From positions 2,046,001 to 2,110,000 of the forward strand of contig NZ_CP145608.1 in the NCBI RefSeq assembly GCF_036884295.1: a DNA stretch of 64,000 nt, read 5' to 3'. The notes beneath the pieces are model-generated. The model saw only the letters and a program-made list of their open reading frames with translations, ran no database searches and was not told where the DNA came from. The DNA comes from Brochothrix thermosphacta DSM 20171 = FSL F6-1036. Its GTDB lineage: Bacteria > Bacillota > Bacilli > Lactobacillales > Listeriaceae. Below, in pieces: positions 9,229 to 18,446 of this stretch. Numbering within the stretch: position 1 is the first letter of the stretch; each line of letters opens with the position of its first letter. The translations under genes and the position numbers were made by a program.

Positions 9229-10413
9229 CTAGTTTAAATCACCTAAAAAGCTTTTTCCGTATGCTGGCATTTTAACACCAAAATTATCAGAAACTGTCGC
9301 TCCCAAATCAGCAAATGTTTCTCTTAATGCTAATTCACCGTTTCCTGTTAAGTTTTTCCCATAAACCAATAACGGTACATATTCACGTGTATGGTCTGTG
9401 CCTTTGTATGTCGGATCATTCCCATGATCGGCAGTGATAATCAAAAGATCATCCTCTTTCATGTTGGCGAATACCTCAGGTAAACGAGCATCAAATTCTT
9501 CCAATGCATCACCATAACCAATAGGATTACGACGGTGGCCATATACCGCATCAAAATCAACTAAGTTTAAGAAACTCATACCATGGAAATCAGATTTCAA
9601 CACTTCAACAAACTTATCCATTCCATCCATGTTTGATTGTGTGCGGACTGCTTTCGTTACACCTTCGCCATCAAAAATATCTGAAATTTTCCCAATAGCG
9701 ACAACATCTAAACCACCATCTTTAACATGATCCATAACTGTTTTATCAAATGGTTTGAGCGCATAATCGTGACGATTTGGCGTACGTGCAAAATCTGCTG
9801 CATTTGTCCCTAGATAAGGACGCGCAATAATACGTCCAAGCATATACGGGTCTTCACGTGTGATTTCACGACAGTACTCACAAATGCGGTACAATTCGTC
9901 TAATGGAATAACCTCTTCATGGGCAGCAATTTGCAACACTGAATCAGCTGATGTATAAACAATTAATGCACCTGTTTTCAATTGCTCTTCACCAAGTTCT
10001 TCTAGAATTTCTGTCCCACTGGCTGGTTTATTACCAATAACTTTTCGACCTGAGAAAGCTTCGATTTTTTCAATTAATTCATCAGGAAAACCATTTTCAA
10101 AGACACGGAAAGGCGTATCAATAAATAACCCCATGATCTCCCAATGACCTGTCATTGTATCTTTACCTGCTGATGTTTCTTGCATTTTTGTATAATAACC
10201 AAGTGCTGTTTCTGCTTTAGGAACGCTTTGTATTTCTTTAATATTCGAAAGACCTAAATCTGCTAAGTTAGGAACAGTTAAGCCGCCTTTTTCACGAGCT
10301 ATATGCCCAAGTGTATCAACATCAAAATCACCAAATTCAGCTGCATCTGGTGCTTCTCCAATACCGACTGAATCCATTACAACTACATGTATACGTTTGA
10401 ATTTTTCACTCAT
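9229..10413 (-). CDS. deoB: phosphopentomutase
   Basis: Interconverts (deoxy)ribose 1-phosphate and 5-phosphate in nucleoside catabolism; a two-metal enzyme of the alkaline phosphatase superfamily. The 394-residue length is standard. The N-terminal [19 protein letters not shown] supplies the first metal-binding Asp. [13 protein letters not shown] contains the phosphorylated Thr. [20 protein letters not shown] carries the C-terminal Asp/His metal ligands. It stands alone with its own terminator rather than beside deoC or pnp, so it is unclear which nucleoside operon it belongs to. Confidence 0.97.
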   Translation of the reverse strand: MSEKFKRIHVVVMDSVGIGEAPDAAEFGDFDVDTLGHIAREKGGLTVPNLADLGLSNIKEIQSVPKAETALGYYTKMQETSAGKDTMTGHWEIMGLFIDTPFRVFENGFPDELIEKIEAFSGRKVIGNKPASGTEILEELGEEQLKTGALIVYTSADSVLQIAAHEEVIPLDELYRICEYCREITREDPYMLGRIIARPYLGTNAADFARTPNRHDYALKPFDKTVMDHVKDGGLDVVAIGKISDIFDGEGVTKAVRTQSNMDGMDKFVEVLKSDFHGMSFLNLVDFDAVYGHRRNPIGYGDALEEFDARLPEVFANMKEDDLLIITADHGNDPTYKGTDHTREYVPLLVYGKNLTGNGELALRETFADLGATVSDNFGVKMPAYGKSFLGDLN

Positions 10414-10454
10414 TTTTAAAACTTCCCTTCATTTTAAGTAATATGCCATCTTCA

Positions 10455-11012
10455 TTATACTATGTCTTTTAACTTTTTAGCAGGATTTCCACCCACAAGT
10501 GTATTAGCTACAACGTCCTTGGTTACAACAGAACCTGAAGCAATGACTGCATTATCTCCAATTGTAACACCTGGATTAATAATAGCGCCGCCACCAATCC
10601 AAACATTGTTGCCAATATTAATTTCTTTGCCAAATTCAGCACCTGATATTCTTGTCTGTGCATCTAATGGGTGTGTTGCTGTGTAGAGATGAACCCCCGG
10701 CGCCAACATGCAGTTATCACCGATACGAATGACACACACATCTAAAAAAACACAATCAAAATTGGCATAAAAATCAGCACCAACATGGATATTATACCCG
10801 TAATCACAACGAATATTAGGTTCAATATAAGTATTTGTATCTGATGTTCCTAATAATTGTTTTAACAATGCTTTTCGTTCTTGGATGTCTATCTCCGATG
10901 TAGCGTTATATAATCGTGTTTTCGTTCGTGCTTGTGTTCGTTCAAAGACAAGTTCTGCATCCATTGAATTGTGCAGCTTGCCCGCTAACATTTTTTGCTT
11001 CTCAGTTAGCAT
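10455..11012 (-). CDS. maltose/galactoside O-acetyltransferase family protein
   Basis: About 185 residues. The N-terminal [20 protein letters not shown] is the Maa/Lac-type acceptor domain and the rest is a left-handed parallel beta helix of hexapeptide repeats (for example [44 protein letters not shown]). The family transfers acetyl from acetyl-CoA to sugars such as maltose or glucose; the real substrate here is unknown. The start at 11012 is chosen because AGGAGG is seven bases upstream; the ATG at 11018 would be too close. It is 40 bp upstream of deoB on the same strand. Confidence 0.9.
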   Translation of the reverse strand: MLTEKQKMLAGKLHNSMDAELVFERTQARTKTRLYNATSEIDIQERKALLKQLLGTSDTNTYIEPNIRCDYGYNIHVGADFYANFDCVFLDVCVIRIGDNCMLAPGVHLYTATHPLDAQTRISGAEFGKEINIGNNVWIGGGAIINPGVTIGDNAVIASGSVVTKDVVANTLVGGNPAKKLKDIV

Positions 11013-11161
11013 TATCATACCTCCTTATTAACTTTCTACTCTCTCATTTTAACATATAAAACGCTTTCATCACATCGTTTGAACAAATTCTCTCTAACAG
11101 TTTTTACTTTTGTTCACATCGCTTTCATCAGTTGCTTTCGATAGCTCATCATCGTATGCAT

Positions 11162-11201
11162 AAAAAAAGGGCTTCCTGCCAAAACTGTCAGCAAGAAACC
11201 C
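11162..11201 (-). terminator. terminator of the cdaA-cdaR-glmM operon
   Basis: GGGTTTCTTGC pairs with GCAGGAAGCCC on the minus strand (11-bp stem with one mismatch or wobble), followed by seven T. It lies 17 bp after the glmM stop. Confidence 0.85.
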
Positions 11202-11217
11202 ATTATATTTTATAATC

Positions 11218-12567
11218 CTATAAACCCATTTCTGTTTGTACAACTGCTACAATTTTATCGCAGTAATTTTCACAATCTTCTTCACTTGCCGCTTCAACCA
11301 TAACACGTACTAACGGTTCTGTTCCTGAAGGTCTAACAAGGACACGGCCTTTATCGCCCATCAAAGCTTCTACCTCAGCAATAACAGCTGCAACAGTTTG
11401 GTTATCAGTGACATGATGTTTATCGGTTACACGCACGTTTACAAGCTTTTGCGGGTATTTATCCATTTGTTCAGCAAGTTCTGACATCTTTTTGCCCGAT
11501 TGTTTTAAAATATCTACCAATTTGACCGCTACAAGCATACCATCACCTGTTGTATTATGATCTAATAAAACGATATGACCTGATTGTTCGCCACCAAAAT
11601 TGAAATTATTCTTACGCATTTCAGCAACAACGTAACGGTCACCGACTTGAGTCATTACATCGTTAATACCAGCTTCTTCTAAGCCACGATGGAAACCAAG
11701 GTTGCTCATGACAGTTGAGACAACTGTGTTGTTTTTCAACAAACCTTTTTCAGATAAGTAATTACCAATGATAAACATTAATTGGTCACCATCAACAATA
11801 TTACCTTTTTCATCAACTGCAATAATACGGTCACCATCACCATCAAACGCTACACCAACATCCGCTTCATTATCAACGACAAAACGTGCCAAAGCTTCTG
11901 GATGTGTCGAGCCAACACCATCATTAATGTTTAACCCATCTGGTGTAGAAGCCATTGTGAAGATATCAGCATCTAAGTCAGCAAACAATCGGTTAGCAAG
12001 TTGACTCGTTGCACCGTTAGCCATATCGATAGCTACCTTAACACCTGTAAACTCTTCACTTGCACAAGAACGTAGGTATTGTAGATATTTTGCTGAGCCT
12101 TCATAAAAGTCTTCAACTGATCCTAAACCATCGTCACTCGGGCGTGGTAGAGTATCCTCCGTTTGATCAAGCAACGCTTCAATTTCAAGTTCAGCTTCAT
12201 CACTCAATTTGAAACCATCAGGTCCAAAAAATTTAATCCCATTATCCTGTACCGGATTATGTGATGCAGAAATCATAATACTTGCAGCAGCATCTTGTAC
12301 GCGCGTTAGATAAGCTACACCAGGTGTCGAGATAACACCAAGACGCATTACTTCACAACCAACTGAAATAAGACCGGCAATTAGTGCCTGTTCTAACAAC
12401 ACACCTGATATTCTTGTATCACGACCTACAAGTACGCGCGGATGTTTTGTATCTGAGTGCTGCGTTAATACATAACCTCCAAAACGACCTAATTTAAAAA
12501 CTAGCTCCGGTGTTAATTCTTGGTTAGCTACACCTCGTACGCCATCTGTTCCAAAATATTTACCCAT
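11218..12567 (-). CDS. glmM: phosphoglucosamine mutase
   Basis: Converts glucosamine-6-phosphate to glucosamine-1-phosphate for UDP-GlcNAc. The 449-residue length is normal. [15 protein letters not shown] is the family N-terminus; ISASHNP contains the phosphorylated Ser102; DGDGDR is the Mg-binding loop; [12 protein letters not shown] is the phosphate-binding loop. It is the third gene after cdaA and cdaR, the conserved Firmicutes order. In related bacteria GlmM can bind and inhibit CdaA (family knowledge, not shown here). Confidence 0.98.
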   Translation of the reverse strand: MGKYFGTDGVRGVANQELTPELVFKLGRFGGYVLTQHSDTKHPRVLVGRDTRISGVLLEQALIAGLISVGCEVMRLGVISTPGVAYLTRVQDAAASIMISASHNPVQDNGIKFFGPDGFKLSDEAELEIEALLDQTEDTLPRPSDDGLGSVEDFYEGSAKYLQYLRSCASEEFTGVKVAIDMANGATSQLANRLFADLDADIFTMASTPDGLNINDGVGSTHPEALARFVVDNEADVGVAFDGDGDRIIAVDEKGNIVDGDQLMFIIGNYLSEKGLLKNNTVVSTVMSNLGFHRGLEEAGINDVMTQVGDRYVVAEMRKNNFNFGGEQSGHIVLLDHNTTGDGMLVAVKLVDILKQSGKKMSELAEQMDKYPQKLVNVRVTDKHHVTDNQTVAAVIAEVEALMGDKGRVLVRPSGTEPLVRVMVEAASEEDCENYCDKIVAVVQTEMGL

Positions 12568-12608
12568 TTTTTATTTCGCTCCTTTAAATTAATCCACGTT
12601 ACAACTTA

Positions 12609-13751
12609 TTATTCCGTTGTTTCTGAGGATGTATTAGTTTCTTTATTTTCAGTTTCACTATCAGACGTTGTTGCTTCATCAGTTGTGTTATTTTCAGCCT
12701 CTGTGTTTGTGTCTGTTGCTTTTTTTTCGCTACTTTCAATTACTTCTTCATTCTGTTCATTTGTTTCTTCTCTCACATTGTTTACTTTTTCCCCTGTACG
12801 AATTGTTACATTAATTGTTGGTGCTGAAACTAACTTTATGCCATCAGGCACCTGTATGTTAACTTTTTTTATGATATTACCACTCACATCACTCACATCA
12901 CTGACATCAACTGGTACTTCGAGCGATTTTATTTTATCGAGCTCTTTTTCATCACCTTCTAAAGTGACTTGTGAAACATTAGAAGTCAAACTAGAAATAG
13001 TCAGATTGTTTTTTGGCTCTCCCTTTTGAATTAATGAAATCGGGATGCTTTTACCTGATTTTGAAATCGGTACTGTAATTTCAACAGACTTTTTACTTAA
13101 TTGAACATTCGTGATTTTATTATAGTTATTATCAAGCACTGTTAAATTCGTTTTAATCGTTGTTGTCTCATTTAACGGTTGCTCAGATGTAACCTTAGCC
13201 TTTACAGCTGTAATATTTAAAATTGTATCTCGTGGTCCAGTCACCTTGATTTTATCGACATCTGAAGTAGGCGTTCCAGATTTATAGCCCGTAGCAATAA
13301 GCTGTGGTGATATTTCAGGTTCGACATTAAATTCCTTGGTGATTTTTTCTTGAATCGTTACAGTAATTTCAGCAGGCGTAACAGTCGCTTCGATACCCTC
13401 TGGTAAATTAGTCGGTTCCAGTTTGACTATCTGTGTACCTACAGATACATTCTGTAAATCAGCAACAACCGAAAAATCACCTTGCTGTTCCATCGCTTTA
13501 ATTACATTGCGTGAACCTTTAACTTCCATTGTTACCTCTGAAGGCACACCAGAAATAACGATACCATCTGAATCATTTAATACCTTAACTTGAACACCAG
13601 TAATGACTTCTGTATCATTGCCTAACAAAGACAGGCCACTCTCTTGTGTTTTACTTGCTGTAGAATCTGTTGTCACACTGTAGAGTACAAGCGTTAAAAC
13701 CAATGCTAACACTCTTAATGCCCAACGACTCGATAGTATGCGGTCAATCAT
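12609..13751 (-). CDS. cdaR: CdaR (YbbR-domain) regulator of diadenylate cyclase
   Basis: A 380-residue extracytoplasmic protein: a single N-terminal hydrophobic anchor (WALRVLALVLTLVLYSVTT) followed by several YbbR repeats (for example SGVPSEVTMEVKGSRNVIKA, VTGPRDTILNITAVKAKV). The tail is a low-complexity Glu/Thr/Ser region of about 65 residues. In other Firmicutes CdaR binds CdaA and tunes c-di-AMP synthesis. Its start overlaps the cdaA stop by four bases (13748-13751), implying coupled translation. The acidic Thr-rich tail is variable among relatives and may reach into the wall (inference). Confidence 0.93.
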   Translation of the reverse strand: MIDRILSSRWALRVLALVLTLVLYSVTTDSTASKTQESGLSLLGNDTEVITGVQVKVLNDSDGIVISGVPSEVTMEVKGSRNVIKAMEQQGDFSVVADLQNVSVGTQIVKLEPTNLPEGIEATVTPAEITVTIQEKITKEFNVEPEISPQLIATGYKSGTPTSDVDKIKVTGPRDTILNITAVKAKVTSEQPLNETTTIKTNLTVLDNNYNKITNVQLSKKSVEITVPISKSGKSIPISLIQKGEPKNNLTISSLTSNVSQVTLEGDEKELDKIKSLEVPVDVSDVSDVSGNIIKKVNIQVPDGIKLVSAPTINVTIRTGEKVNNVREETNEQNEEVIESSEKKATDTNTEAENNTTDEATTSDSETENKETNTSSETTE

Positions 13752-14557
13752 TTTTTACGCCCCCTTTTTGGGAATATCCATAGGGTTTGTTTGCTCTCTT
13801 GTTTTTCGAACGTTTTTTCAAGATACGCTCGTAAATCGCTTAAACTTAACTCTTGTTGCATTTTTCCATTCATTGTTGTTGAGATGCCACCCGTTTCTTC
13901 TGATACGATGACTGTCAATGAATCCGTTACTTCAGAAATCCCCATCGCAGCACGGTGACGTGTTCCTAGCGATTTAGAAATCAACGGACTTTCTGATAAG
14001 GGTAAATAACCTGCTGCTGCTGCAATCTTATTATCCTTAATAATAACGGCACCATCATGTAAAGGCGTGTTGGGTATGAAAATATTGATGAGTAATTGTT
14101 CGGAAATATCAGCATCTAAAGGAATTCCCGTTTCAATATAATCATCTAACCCCGTCGTTCTCTCAATTGAAATCAATGCACCAATACGACGCTTAGCCAT
14201 ATACGAAACAGCTTTTTCAATTGATTCAATCAAATTCATACGTTCTTTCTCAGCTTGGTTTCTCTTACGTCCAAAAATATTTCCACGACCAATTTGTTCT
14301 AATGCACGTCGCAGTTCGGGTTGGAAAATAATAATAAACGCTAAAAATCCCCAAGTAAGTGCTTGATCTACTAACCATTCAATTGTTTTTAACTCGAAAA
14401 AACTACTCAAAAGTTTAACGATAACAATAATTAAAATCCCTTTAAGTAATTGCACAGCTTTAGTGCCACGCACAAGTAAGATGATTTTGTAAATCACAAA
14501 CCAGACGACAAGTATATCAATTATACCCGCAATTCCCGGTAAATGTGATAGCAACAT
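13748..14557 (-). CDS. cdaA: diadenylate cyclase, c-di-AMP synthase
   Basis: Makes cyclic di-AMP from two ATP at the membrane. The protein is 269 residues: three N-terminal membrane helices (about residues 10-30, 38-55, 66-80), a linker, and the DAC domain with the catalytic DGA motif at 168-170 (PLHDGAVII) and RHR at 200-202 (LGTRHRAAMG). Length matches Listeria DacA and Bacillus CdaA. It is first in the cdaA-cdaR-glmM operon. c-di-AMP controls potassium and osmolyte uptake and wall homeostasis in this phylum (established knowledge). Confidence 0.97.
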   Translation of the reverse strand: MLLSHLPGIAGIIDILVVWFVIYKIILLVRGTKAVQLLKGILIIVIVKLLSSFFELKTIEWLVDQALTWGFLAFIIIFQPELRRALEQIGRGNIFGRKRNQAEKERMNLIESIEKAVSYMAKRRIGALISIERTTGLDDYIETGIPLDADISEQLLINIFIPNTPLHDGAVIIKDNKIAAAAGYLPLSESPLISKSLGTRHRAAMGISEVTDSLTVIVSEETGGISTTMNGKMQQELSLSDLRAYLEKTFEKQESKQTLWIFPKRGRKK

Positions 14558-14770
14558 AAGCCTTCCTCCAATAGCTAATTAGTTAAACAGTTTCTTATTA
14601 AAAAACTCTTCTCTATTATATCATACTCTTTAATATCTTTCGGGTGAAACCAAAAGCCTTTAATTCTAAGATACTTTTCCACTTTTATCTATTGTAATAA
14701 GCACAATTTTTGGATGTATCTTAAAAAGAGCTTACAATAGAAGTATTACACATAGAAAGTAGGTATAAAA

Positions 14771-15406
14771 ATGAATGTCTTAGTTATTGGAGCAAATGGT
14801 CAAATTGGGCAACAATTAGTTGCTAACATTGCAAAAAAAACAAAACATACGCCCTTCGCAATGATTCGTGATGAAAAACAGCGAGGTCACTTAGAAGCAT
14901 TAGGTGCTGAAATTATCATTGGTGATTTACTCGAAGATTTTAGTTTTGCCTACAACAATATGGATGCGGTTATTTTCACAGCAGGTAGTGGTGGCAAAGG
15001 CGGTCCTGAATTAACAAAAAAAATCGATCAAGAAGCCGCTATTAAAGCCGCCACCATTGCCCAAGAAAAAGGCATACAACGCTTTATACTTGTCAGCACT
15101 ATCCACTCCGGTGAAAGTGATAAAGTGCCTGAAGCGCTCGCTTACTACATGGAAGCAAAAGGTATTGCTGATCAAGCTGTTCTTGCAAGTGATTTAGCCT
15201 ACACCATAGTAAGACCCGGCACATTAACAGATGACGGTGCTACGAACAAGTTTGCGACTTTTACAAACGAGGGCAATAATGCAATTACTCGTGCTGACGT
15301 TGCGTCATTCCTTACAGCAATTCTGTTCAAGGAGAATACCTACCGTAAAATTTTAACGATTCGTAATGGTGAACTTTCCTTATCGGACTATTTATTGAAC
15401 ATGTAA
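14771..15406 (+). CDS. NAD(P)-binding SDR/NmrA-like protein
   Basis: A 211-residue atypical short-chain dehydrogenase. MNVLVIGANGQIGQQL is the GxxGxxG Rossmann motif, followed by DAVIFTAGSGGKGG, RFILVSTIHSG and YTIVRPGTLTDDG, a pattern of SDR_a5 / YwnB- or YhfK-like proteins. The usual YxxxK catalytic pair is replaced by a YYMEAKG-like segment, consistent with the family. The reaction is unknown. It is monocistronic with a strong terminator directly downstream. Confidence 0.85.
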   Translation: MNVLVIGANGQIGQQLVANIAKKTKHTPFAMIRDEKQRGHLEALGAEIIIGDLLEDFSFAYNNMDAVIFTAGSGGKGGPELTKKIDQEAAIKAATIAQEKGIQRFILVSTIHSGESDKVPEALAYYMEAKGIADQAVLASDLAYTIVRPGTLTDDGATNKFATFTNEGNNAITRADVASFLTAILFKENTYRKILTIRNGELSLSDYLLNM

Positions 15407-15422
15407 CCTTCTATTATTGATT

Positions 15423-15456
15423 AAAGCATTGGTGATAACTCATCAATGCTTTTTTT
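15423..15456 (+). terminator. terminator of the SDR gene
   Basis: AAAGCATTG (15423-15431) pairs with CAATGCTTT, followed by a T-run, 17 bp after the stop codon. Confidence 0.8.
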
Positions 15457-15548
15457 ATAAAAAAAGACGATTACAAGTTTTAGCACTAATCGTTGACTGT
15501 GTATCCCTATTATTTTTTCATCCTAATTTCTATGTGATAAAAAAAGAC

Positions 15549-15575
15549 AAAAAAATACCTCGGCTACTGCCGAGA
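15549..15575 (-). terminator. terminator of the tRNA cluster
   Basis: On the minus strand CTCGGC-agta-GCCGAG is followed by GTATTTTTTT, just downstream of the last tRNA (Lys). Confidence 0.8.
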
Positions 15576-15582
15576 TACTATA

Positions 15583-15655
15583 TGAGCCGTGCTGGGCTCG
15601 AACCAGCGACCCTCTGATTAAAAGTCAGATGCTCTACCAACTGAGCTAACGGCTC
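15583..15655 (-). tRNA. tRNA-Lys (anticodon TTT)
   Basis: Minus strand begins GAGCCGTTAGCTCAGTTGG, pairs with ACGGCTC at the 3' end, and has anticodon loop CTTTTAA giving TTT. Discriminator A; CCA is not encoded. Last of five tRNA genes. Confidence 0.96.
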
Positions 15656-15664
15656 TTATTATAA

Positions 15665-15739
15665 TGGCTGGGGTGGCAGGGATCGAACCTACGCATGATG
15701 GAATCAAAATCCATTGCCTTACCGCTTGGCTACACCCCA
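15665..15739 (-). tRNA. tRNA-Gln (anticodon TTG)
   Basis: Minus strand begins TGGGGTGTAGCCAAGCGG, with anticodon loop TTTTGAT giving TTG. The 3' acceptor CACCCCA is followed by G and an encoded CCA, unlike the other four tRNA genes of the cluster. Confidence 0.96.
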
Positions 15740-15748
15740 TTATAAGAG

Positions 15749-15829
15749 TGGAGGAGAGTGGATTCGAACCACTGAACCCTAAGGAACGGATTTACAGTCC
15801 GTCGCGTTTAGCCACTTCGCTACTCCTCC
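15749..15829 (-). tRNA. tRNA-Tyr (anticodon GTA)
   Basis: Minus strand starts GGAGGAGTAGCGAAGTGGC. The anticodon stem-loop GGACTGTAAATCC gives GTA, and there is a long class II variable arm. The acceptor pairs GGAGGAG with CTCCTCC. No encoded CCA. Confidence 0.95.
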
Positions 15830-15860
15830 ATATAAAATTAAAGTTGTTTTAAAAAAACAA

Positions 15861-15933
15861 TGGGGGATGACGGGCTCGAACCGCCGACCCTCTGCTTGTA
15901 AGGCAGATGCTCTCCCAGCTGAGCTAATCCCCC
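15861..15933 (-). tRNA. tRNA-Val (anticodon TAC)
   Basis: Minus strand starts GGGGGATTAGCTCAGCTGG. The anticodon arm CTGCCTTACAAGCAG gives TAC, and the acceptor pairs with ATCCCCC. Almost identical to the Bacillus tRNA-Val sequence as I recall it. No encoded CCA. Confidence 0.96.
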
Positions 15934-15963
15934 TGCTGCTAAATATAACTAATATATAAGCAA

Positions 15964-16035
15964 TGACCCGTACGGGATTCGAACCCGTGATACCGCCGTG
16001 AAAGGGCGGTGTCTTAACCGCTTGACCAACGGGCC
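15964..16035 (-). tRNA. tRNA-Glu (anticodon TTC)
   Basis: Minus strand starts GGCCCGTTGGTCAAGCGG. The anticodon arm CCGCCCTTTCACGGCGG gives TTC, and the acceptor pairs with ACGGGTC. First gene of the cluster in the direction of transcription. No encoded CCA. Confidence 0.96.
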
Positions 16036-16264
16036 TAAGATTTTTTGATGTGTCATTTGTTCCTTAACACAAAATCTATTATATAAAGAATAAACACATT
16101 TGTAAACCCTTTTTAACAAAATAAATCTTTTTCTTTTTTAAAATAGCTTTTACCCTTGATGTATATGGGTTCCTTCTTTTATATAATTTTCCAAACTCTC
16201 TTCTAAAAGCCCTTTTTTTGTTAAATCTGATATAATTTTATATAACTTAAAGGAGCTGATTATA

Positions 16265-16750
16265 GTGAAAAATTTAACGATTCGAAAAATACAAAAAGAA
16301 GATTATCCACAATTAGTTGCAATTGAAAATAGTGTGTGGACTGTCGAAAACACCCCGGGGATTGTTCACTATAATAATACTTCTGAATATATGAGTCGTT
16401 ACCCTATTGGATCAAATTTTGTCGCTGTCGACGAAAACAATCATGTTCTAGGTGTTTTACAATATGAAAACGCGACACCCTTACCCACAAGTAATAAAAC
16501 ACTGAGTTTAAGTATCGCCGTTTCTCAGACAGCTCAAAATGCTGGTGCTGGTTCCGCTTTAATGAACCGTGTAAAAGACTATGCACGTGAACATAATTAT
16601 AGAAAGCTAACACTACGTGCTTTAGGATCAAATGCACGCGCATTAGCTTTTTATCAAAAACATCAATTTGTGATTGAAGGACATCTCAAAGATGAATTTT
16701 ATATTGATGGAAAATTTGTTGATGATTATTTACTCAGTTATTTTCTGTGA
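16265..16750 (+). CDS. GNAT-family N-acetyltransferase
   Basis: A 161-residue single GNAT domain. It begins with GTG (KNLTIRKIQKEDYPQLVAIE) behind AAAGGAG. Motif A is seen as SIAVSQTAQNAGAGSALMNRV and motif B as NARALAFYQKHQFVIEGHL. Similar in layout to acetyltransferases annotated as RimI- or YhhY-like. The acceptor is unknown. It stands alone between the tRNA cluster and a convergent dehydrogenase gene. Confidence 0.85.
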   Translation: MKNLTIRKIQKEDYPQLVAIENSVWTVENTPGIVHYNNTSEYMSRYPIGSNFVAVDENNHVLGVLQYENATPLPTSNKTLSLSIAVSQTAQNAGAGSALMNRVKDYAREHNYRKLTLRALGSNARALAFYQKHQFVIEGHLKDEFYIDGKFVDDYLLSYFL

Positions 16751-16762
16751 AAATATGTAAGT

Positions 16763-17731
16763 TTACAACACTCGGTTTTGAGGTTCTTCACCGTTCAATA
16801 CTGCGGTTAAGTTAGCCACTGCATCACGTTCCATTCGATTTCTCGTTGCCAATGTAGCTGAGCCCATATGAGCTGTTACGACCACATTATCCAACGTTAA
16901 TAGCGGATGATTTTGATTGATCGGTTCTTTCTCAAATACGTCAAGACCCGCACCGGCAATTACACCTGTTTTTAAAGCCTCATACAGCGCTGTTTCATCC
17001 ACTGTTTTACCTCGACCAACATTAATGAAAAAAGCACTATCTTTCATTTTCGAAAAAGTTTTTTCATTCATTAAATGATGTGTTTCTTCACTGTATGGCG
17101 CAAGCATGACAACAAAGTCAGCTGCCTCTAAAAAACCATCTAAATCAGGGTAATGTTTGGCATCATATGCGACTTCAGCATTTTCATGACGAGATCTAGT
17201 ATGATAAATAACATCCATTCCAAACCCAGCATGAGCGCGTTGTGCCACCGCTGTGCCGATGCGCCCCAATCCAATAATACCGATTGTTTTCTGATAAACA
17301 TCTGTTCCGTAAAGGCCTGTTGCTGTATCGAGGGGGCCTTTTACCCATTCATTAGCCCTTATAGCACGATCAACAGTTGTTATCCTACGTGCCGCTGCAA
17401 GTAATAAGCCCATCGCTAAATCTGCCACAGTTTGAGTTAGTGCATCTGGCGCGTTAGTAATACTCACCTCTGCTTTATCAAAGGCATTCCAATCAAGCGT
17501 ATCAAAACCAGCTGTTATATTACTTACTACTTCTAATTGAGGCATTTTTTGTAATTCCTCTGCACCCATTACAATCCCTGCACCTAAAAGACCATTTACA
17601 GTTGGAAGAGCCTCTTCAAATTCTGCTTTTTGCGTGGTTAAATAATCTGGTAAGTATTTCACGTTAAAACTCTTTTTCAATTCTTATAATAAATGCGTTT
17701 GAATTGTTCGATAGACAATGATATTCTTCAT
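16763..17731 (-). pseudogene. D-2-hydroxyacid dehydrogenase with an in-frame TAA at codon 16
   Basis: The frame from ATG 17731, behind a good GAGGAGGAG ribosome site, reads MKNIIVYRTIQTHLL, then TAA at 17684-17686, then continues in the same frame as ELKKSFNVKYLPDYL to 16763. Apart from this stop the protein is a complete D-2-hydroxyacid dehydrogenase (glyoxylate/hydroxypyruvate reductase type): GLGRIGTAVAQRA Rossmann motif, NVGRGKTVDE with the catalytic Arg region, GLDVFEKEP, and TAHMGSATLATR with the catalytic His. A single G-to-T change (GAA to TAA) explains it. A 305-residue product from TTG 17680 is possible but lacks a ribosome site and would miss the first strand of the catalytic domain. 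Sequencing error is the simplest alternative. Confidence 0.75.
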
Positions 17732-17754
17732 TTTCTTCTCCTCCTCAAGCAAAT

Positions 17755-18036
17755 TTATTGGCGCACAAACAAACCTGCGTCGTTGTAATCAATAACAATA
17801 TTAGCTACTTTTTCATTAAGTTCTTTGTTCCAGGCGACATTTAAATACCCATTAATTGGCATCACAATATCATCTGGCAAAGGCGCTTCTAATGACAATG
17901 AAAGGTGATGATGGGTTGCGTCACCGTGTTCACTCCCACAATCACACGAAGAGTCAAACACACAGATGGTGTCTAACGCTTCGTAAGCTGCTAATATTGG
18001 TGCTAAAAAAGCTTGTGCTTCATCTGTTACTTTCAC
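17755..18036 (-). CDS. HesB/IscA-like iron-sulfur biosynthesis family protein
   Basis: A 93-residue small protein, MKVTDEAQAFLAPILAAYEA at the start and NIVIDYNDAGLFVRQ at the end, the general shape of the HesB-like domain found in Firmicutes (YqkB/YneR group). The usual CGC tail is absent. Potential metal ligands are instead in the middle: SSCDCGSEHGD and THHH. It lies 23 bp upstream of the interrupted dehydrogenase, and the two are probably cotranscribed. Function in cluster assembly is assumed from the family and is not certain. Confidence 0.65.
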   Translation of the reverse strand: MKVTDEAQAFLAPILAAYEALDTICVFDSSCDCGSEHGDATHHHLSLSLEAPLPDDIVMPINGYLNVAWNKELNEKVANIVIDYNDAGLFVRQ

Positions 18037-18139
18037 AATATCCCTCCTCTATGACTACGTTCTCTTATATTATAAGCACTGCTTAAAGTGATAGCAACAG
18101 CCGTGCATTCAGGTTTGACAATTTTAAGCTTTTACCTTA

Positions 18140-18154
18140 TGATTATCATTATGA
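18140..18154. promoter_or_regulatory. putative Fur-type box
   Basis: TGATTATCATTATGA matches the 7-1-7 Fur consensus TGATAAT-N-ATTATCA at 12 of 14 specified positions. It lies 48 bp upstream of a small membrane protein gene and about 100 bp from the divergent HesB-like gene. A PerR or Zur site is a less good fit. Confidence 0.4.
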
Positions 18155-18201
18155 CAACATCAGGATAAGCAGTTCAAACCTGTCTAAGAGGAGGGAGTCG
18201 T

Positions 18202-18375
18202 ATGAAATGGTTCGGCATTATATTATTAATCGTTGGTCTTGCCGCCATCTCAATTTCATTTAGCATTGCACACATCACTGGTTTAATTGTATGTGTAGCT
18301 GGCTTTTGCTTTGTTATTATCGGTACAATTCTATTATTTAAACATCAACCAAAAAGAACCAATCGATATTATTAA
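18202..18375 (+). CDS. small two-helix membrane protein
   Basis: A 57-residue frame starting at ATG 18202 behind GAGGAGG with seven-base spacing. It starts MKWFGIILLIVGLAAISISF, then has a second hydrophobic stretch GLIVCVAGFCFVIIGTILLF and a basic tail ending KRTNRYY. It looks like two membrane helices. I do not recognise the family. The strong ribosome site, hydrophobic pattern and dedicated terminator argue for a real gene. The upstream Fur-like box suggests metal-responsive control (inference). Confidence 0.65.
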   Translation: MKWFGIILLIVGLAAISISFSIAHITGLIVCVAGFCFVIIGTILLFKHQPKRTNRYY

Positions 18376-18405
18376 AAAAAACATCATCTGTACTTTTTTA
18401 TAAAT

Positions 18406-18441
18406 AAAAACGACTACTCCATATGGAGTAGTCGTTTTTTT
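18406..18441. terminator. bidirectional terminator
   Basis: Perfect hairpin AAAAACGACTACTCC-atat-GGAGTAGTCGTTTTT between the small membrane gene (plus) and the MATE gene (minus), with A-tract and T-tract on either side, serving both convergent genes. Confidence 0.9.
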
Positions 18442-18446
18442 ATTTA

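Noticed and set aside
15417-15852. Short plus-strand frames over the tRNA cluster
   Set aside because: They are antisense to tRNA genes and match the well-known false peptides made by tRNA sequences.
17678-17731. A separate 15-residue leader peptide upstream of the dehydrogenase
   Set aside because: The 15 codons fit the dehydrogenase N-terminus and are in the same frame, so an interrupted gene is the better explanation; no attenuator structure was seen.
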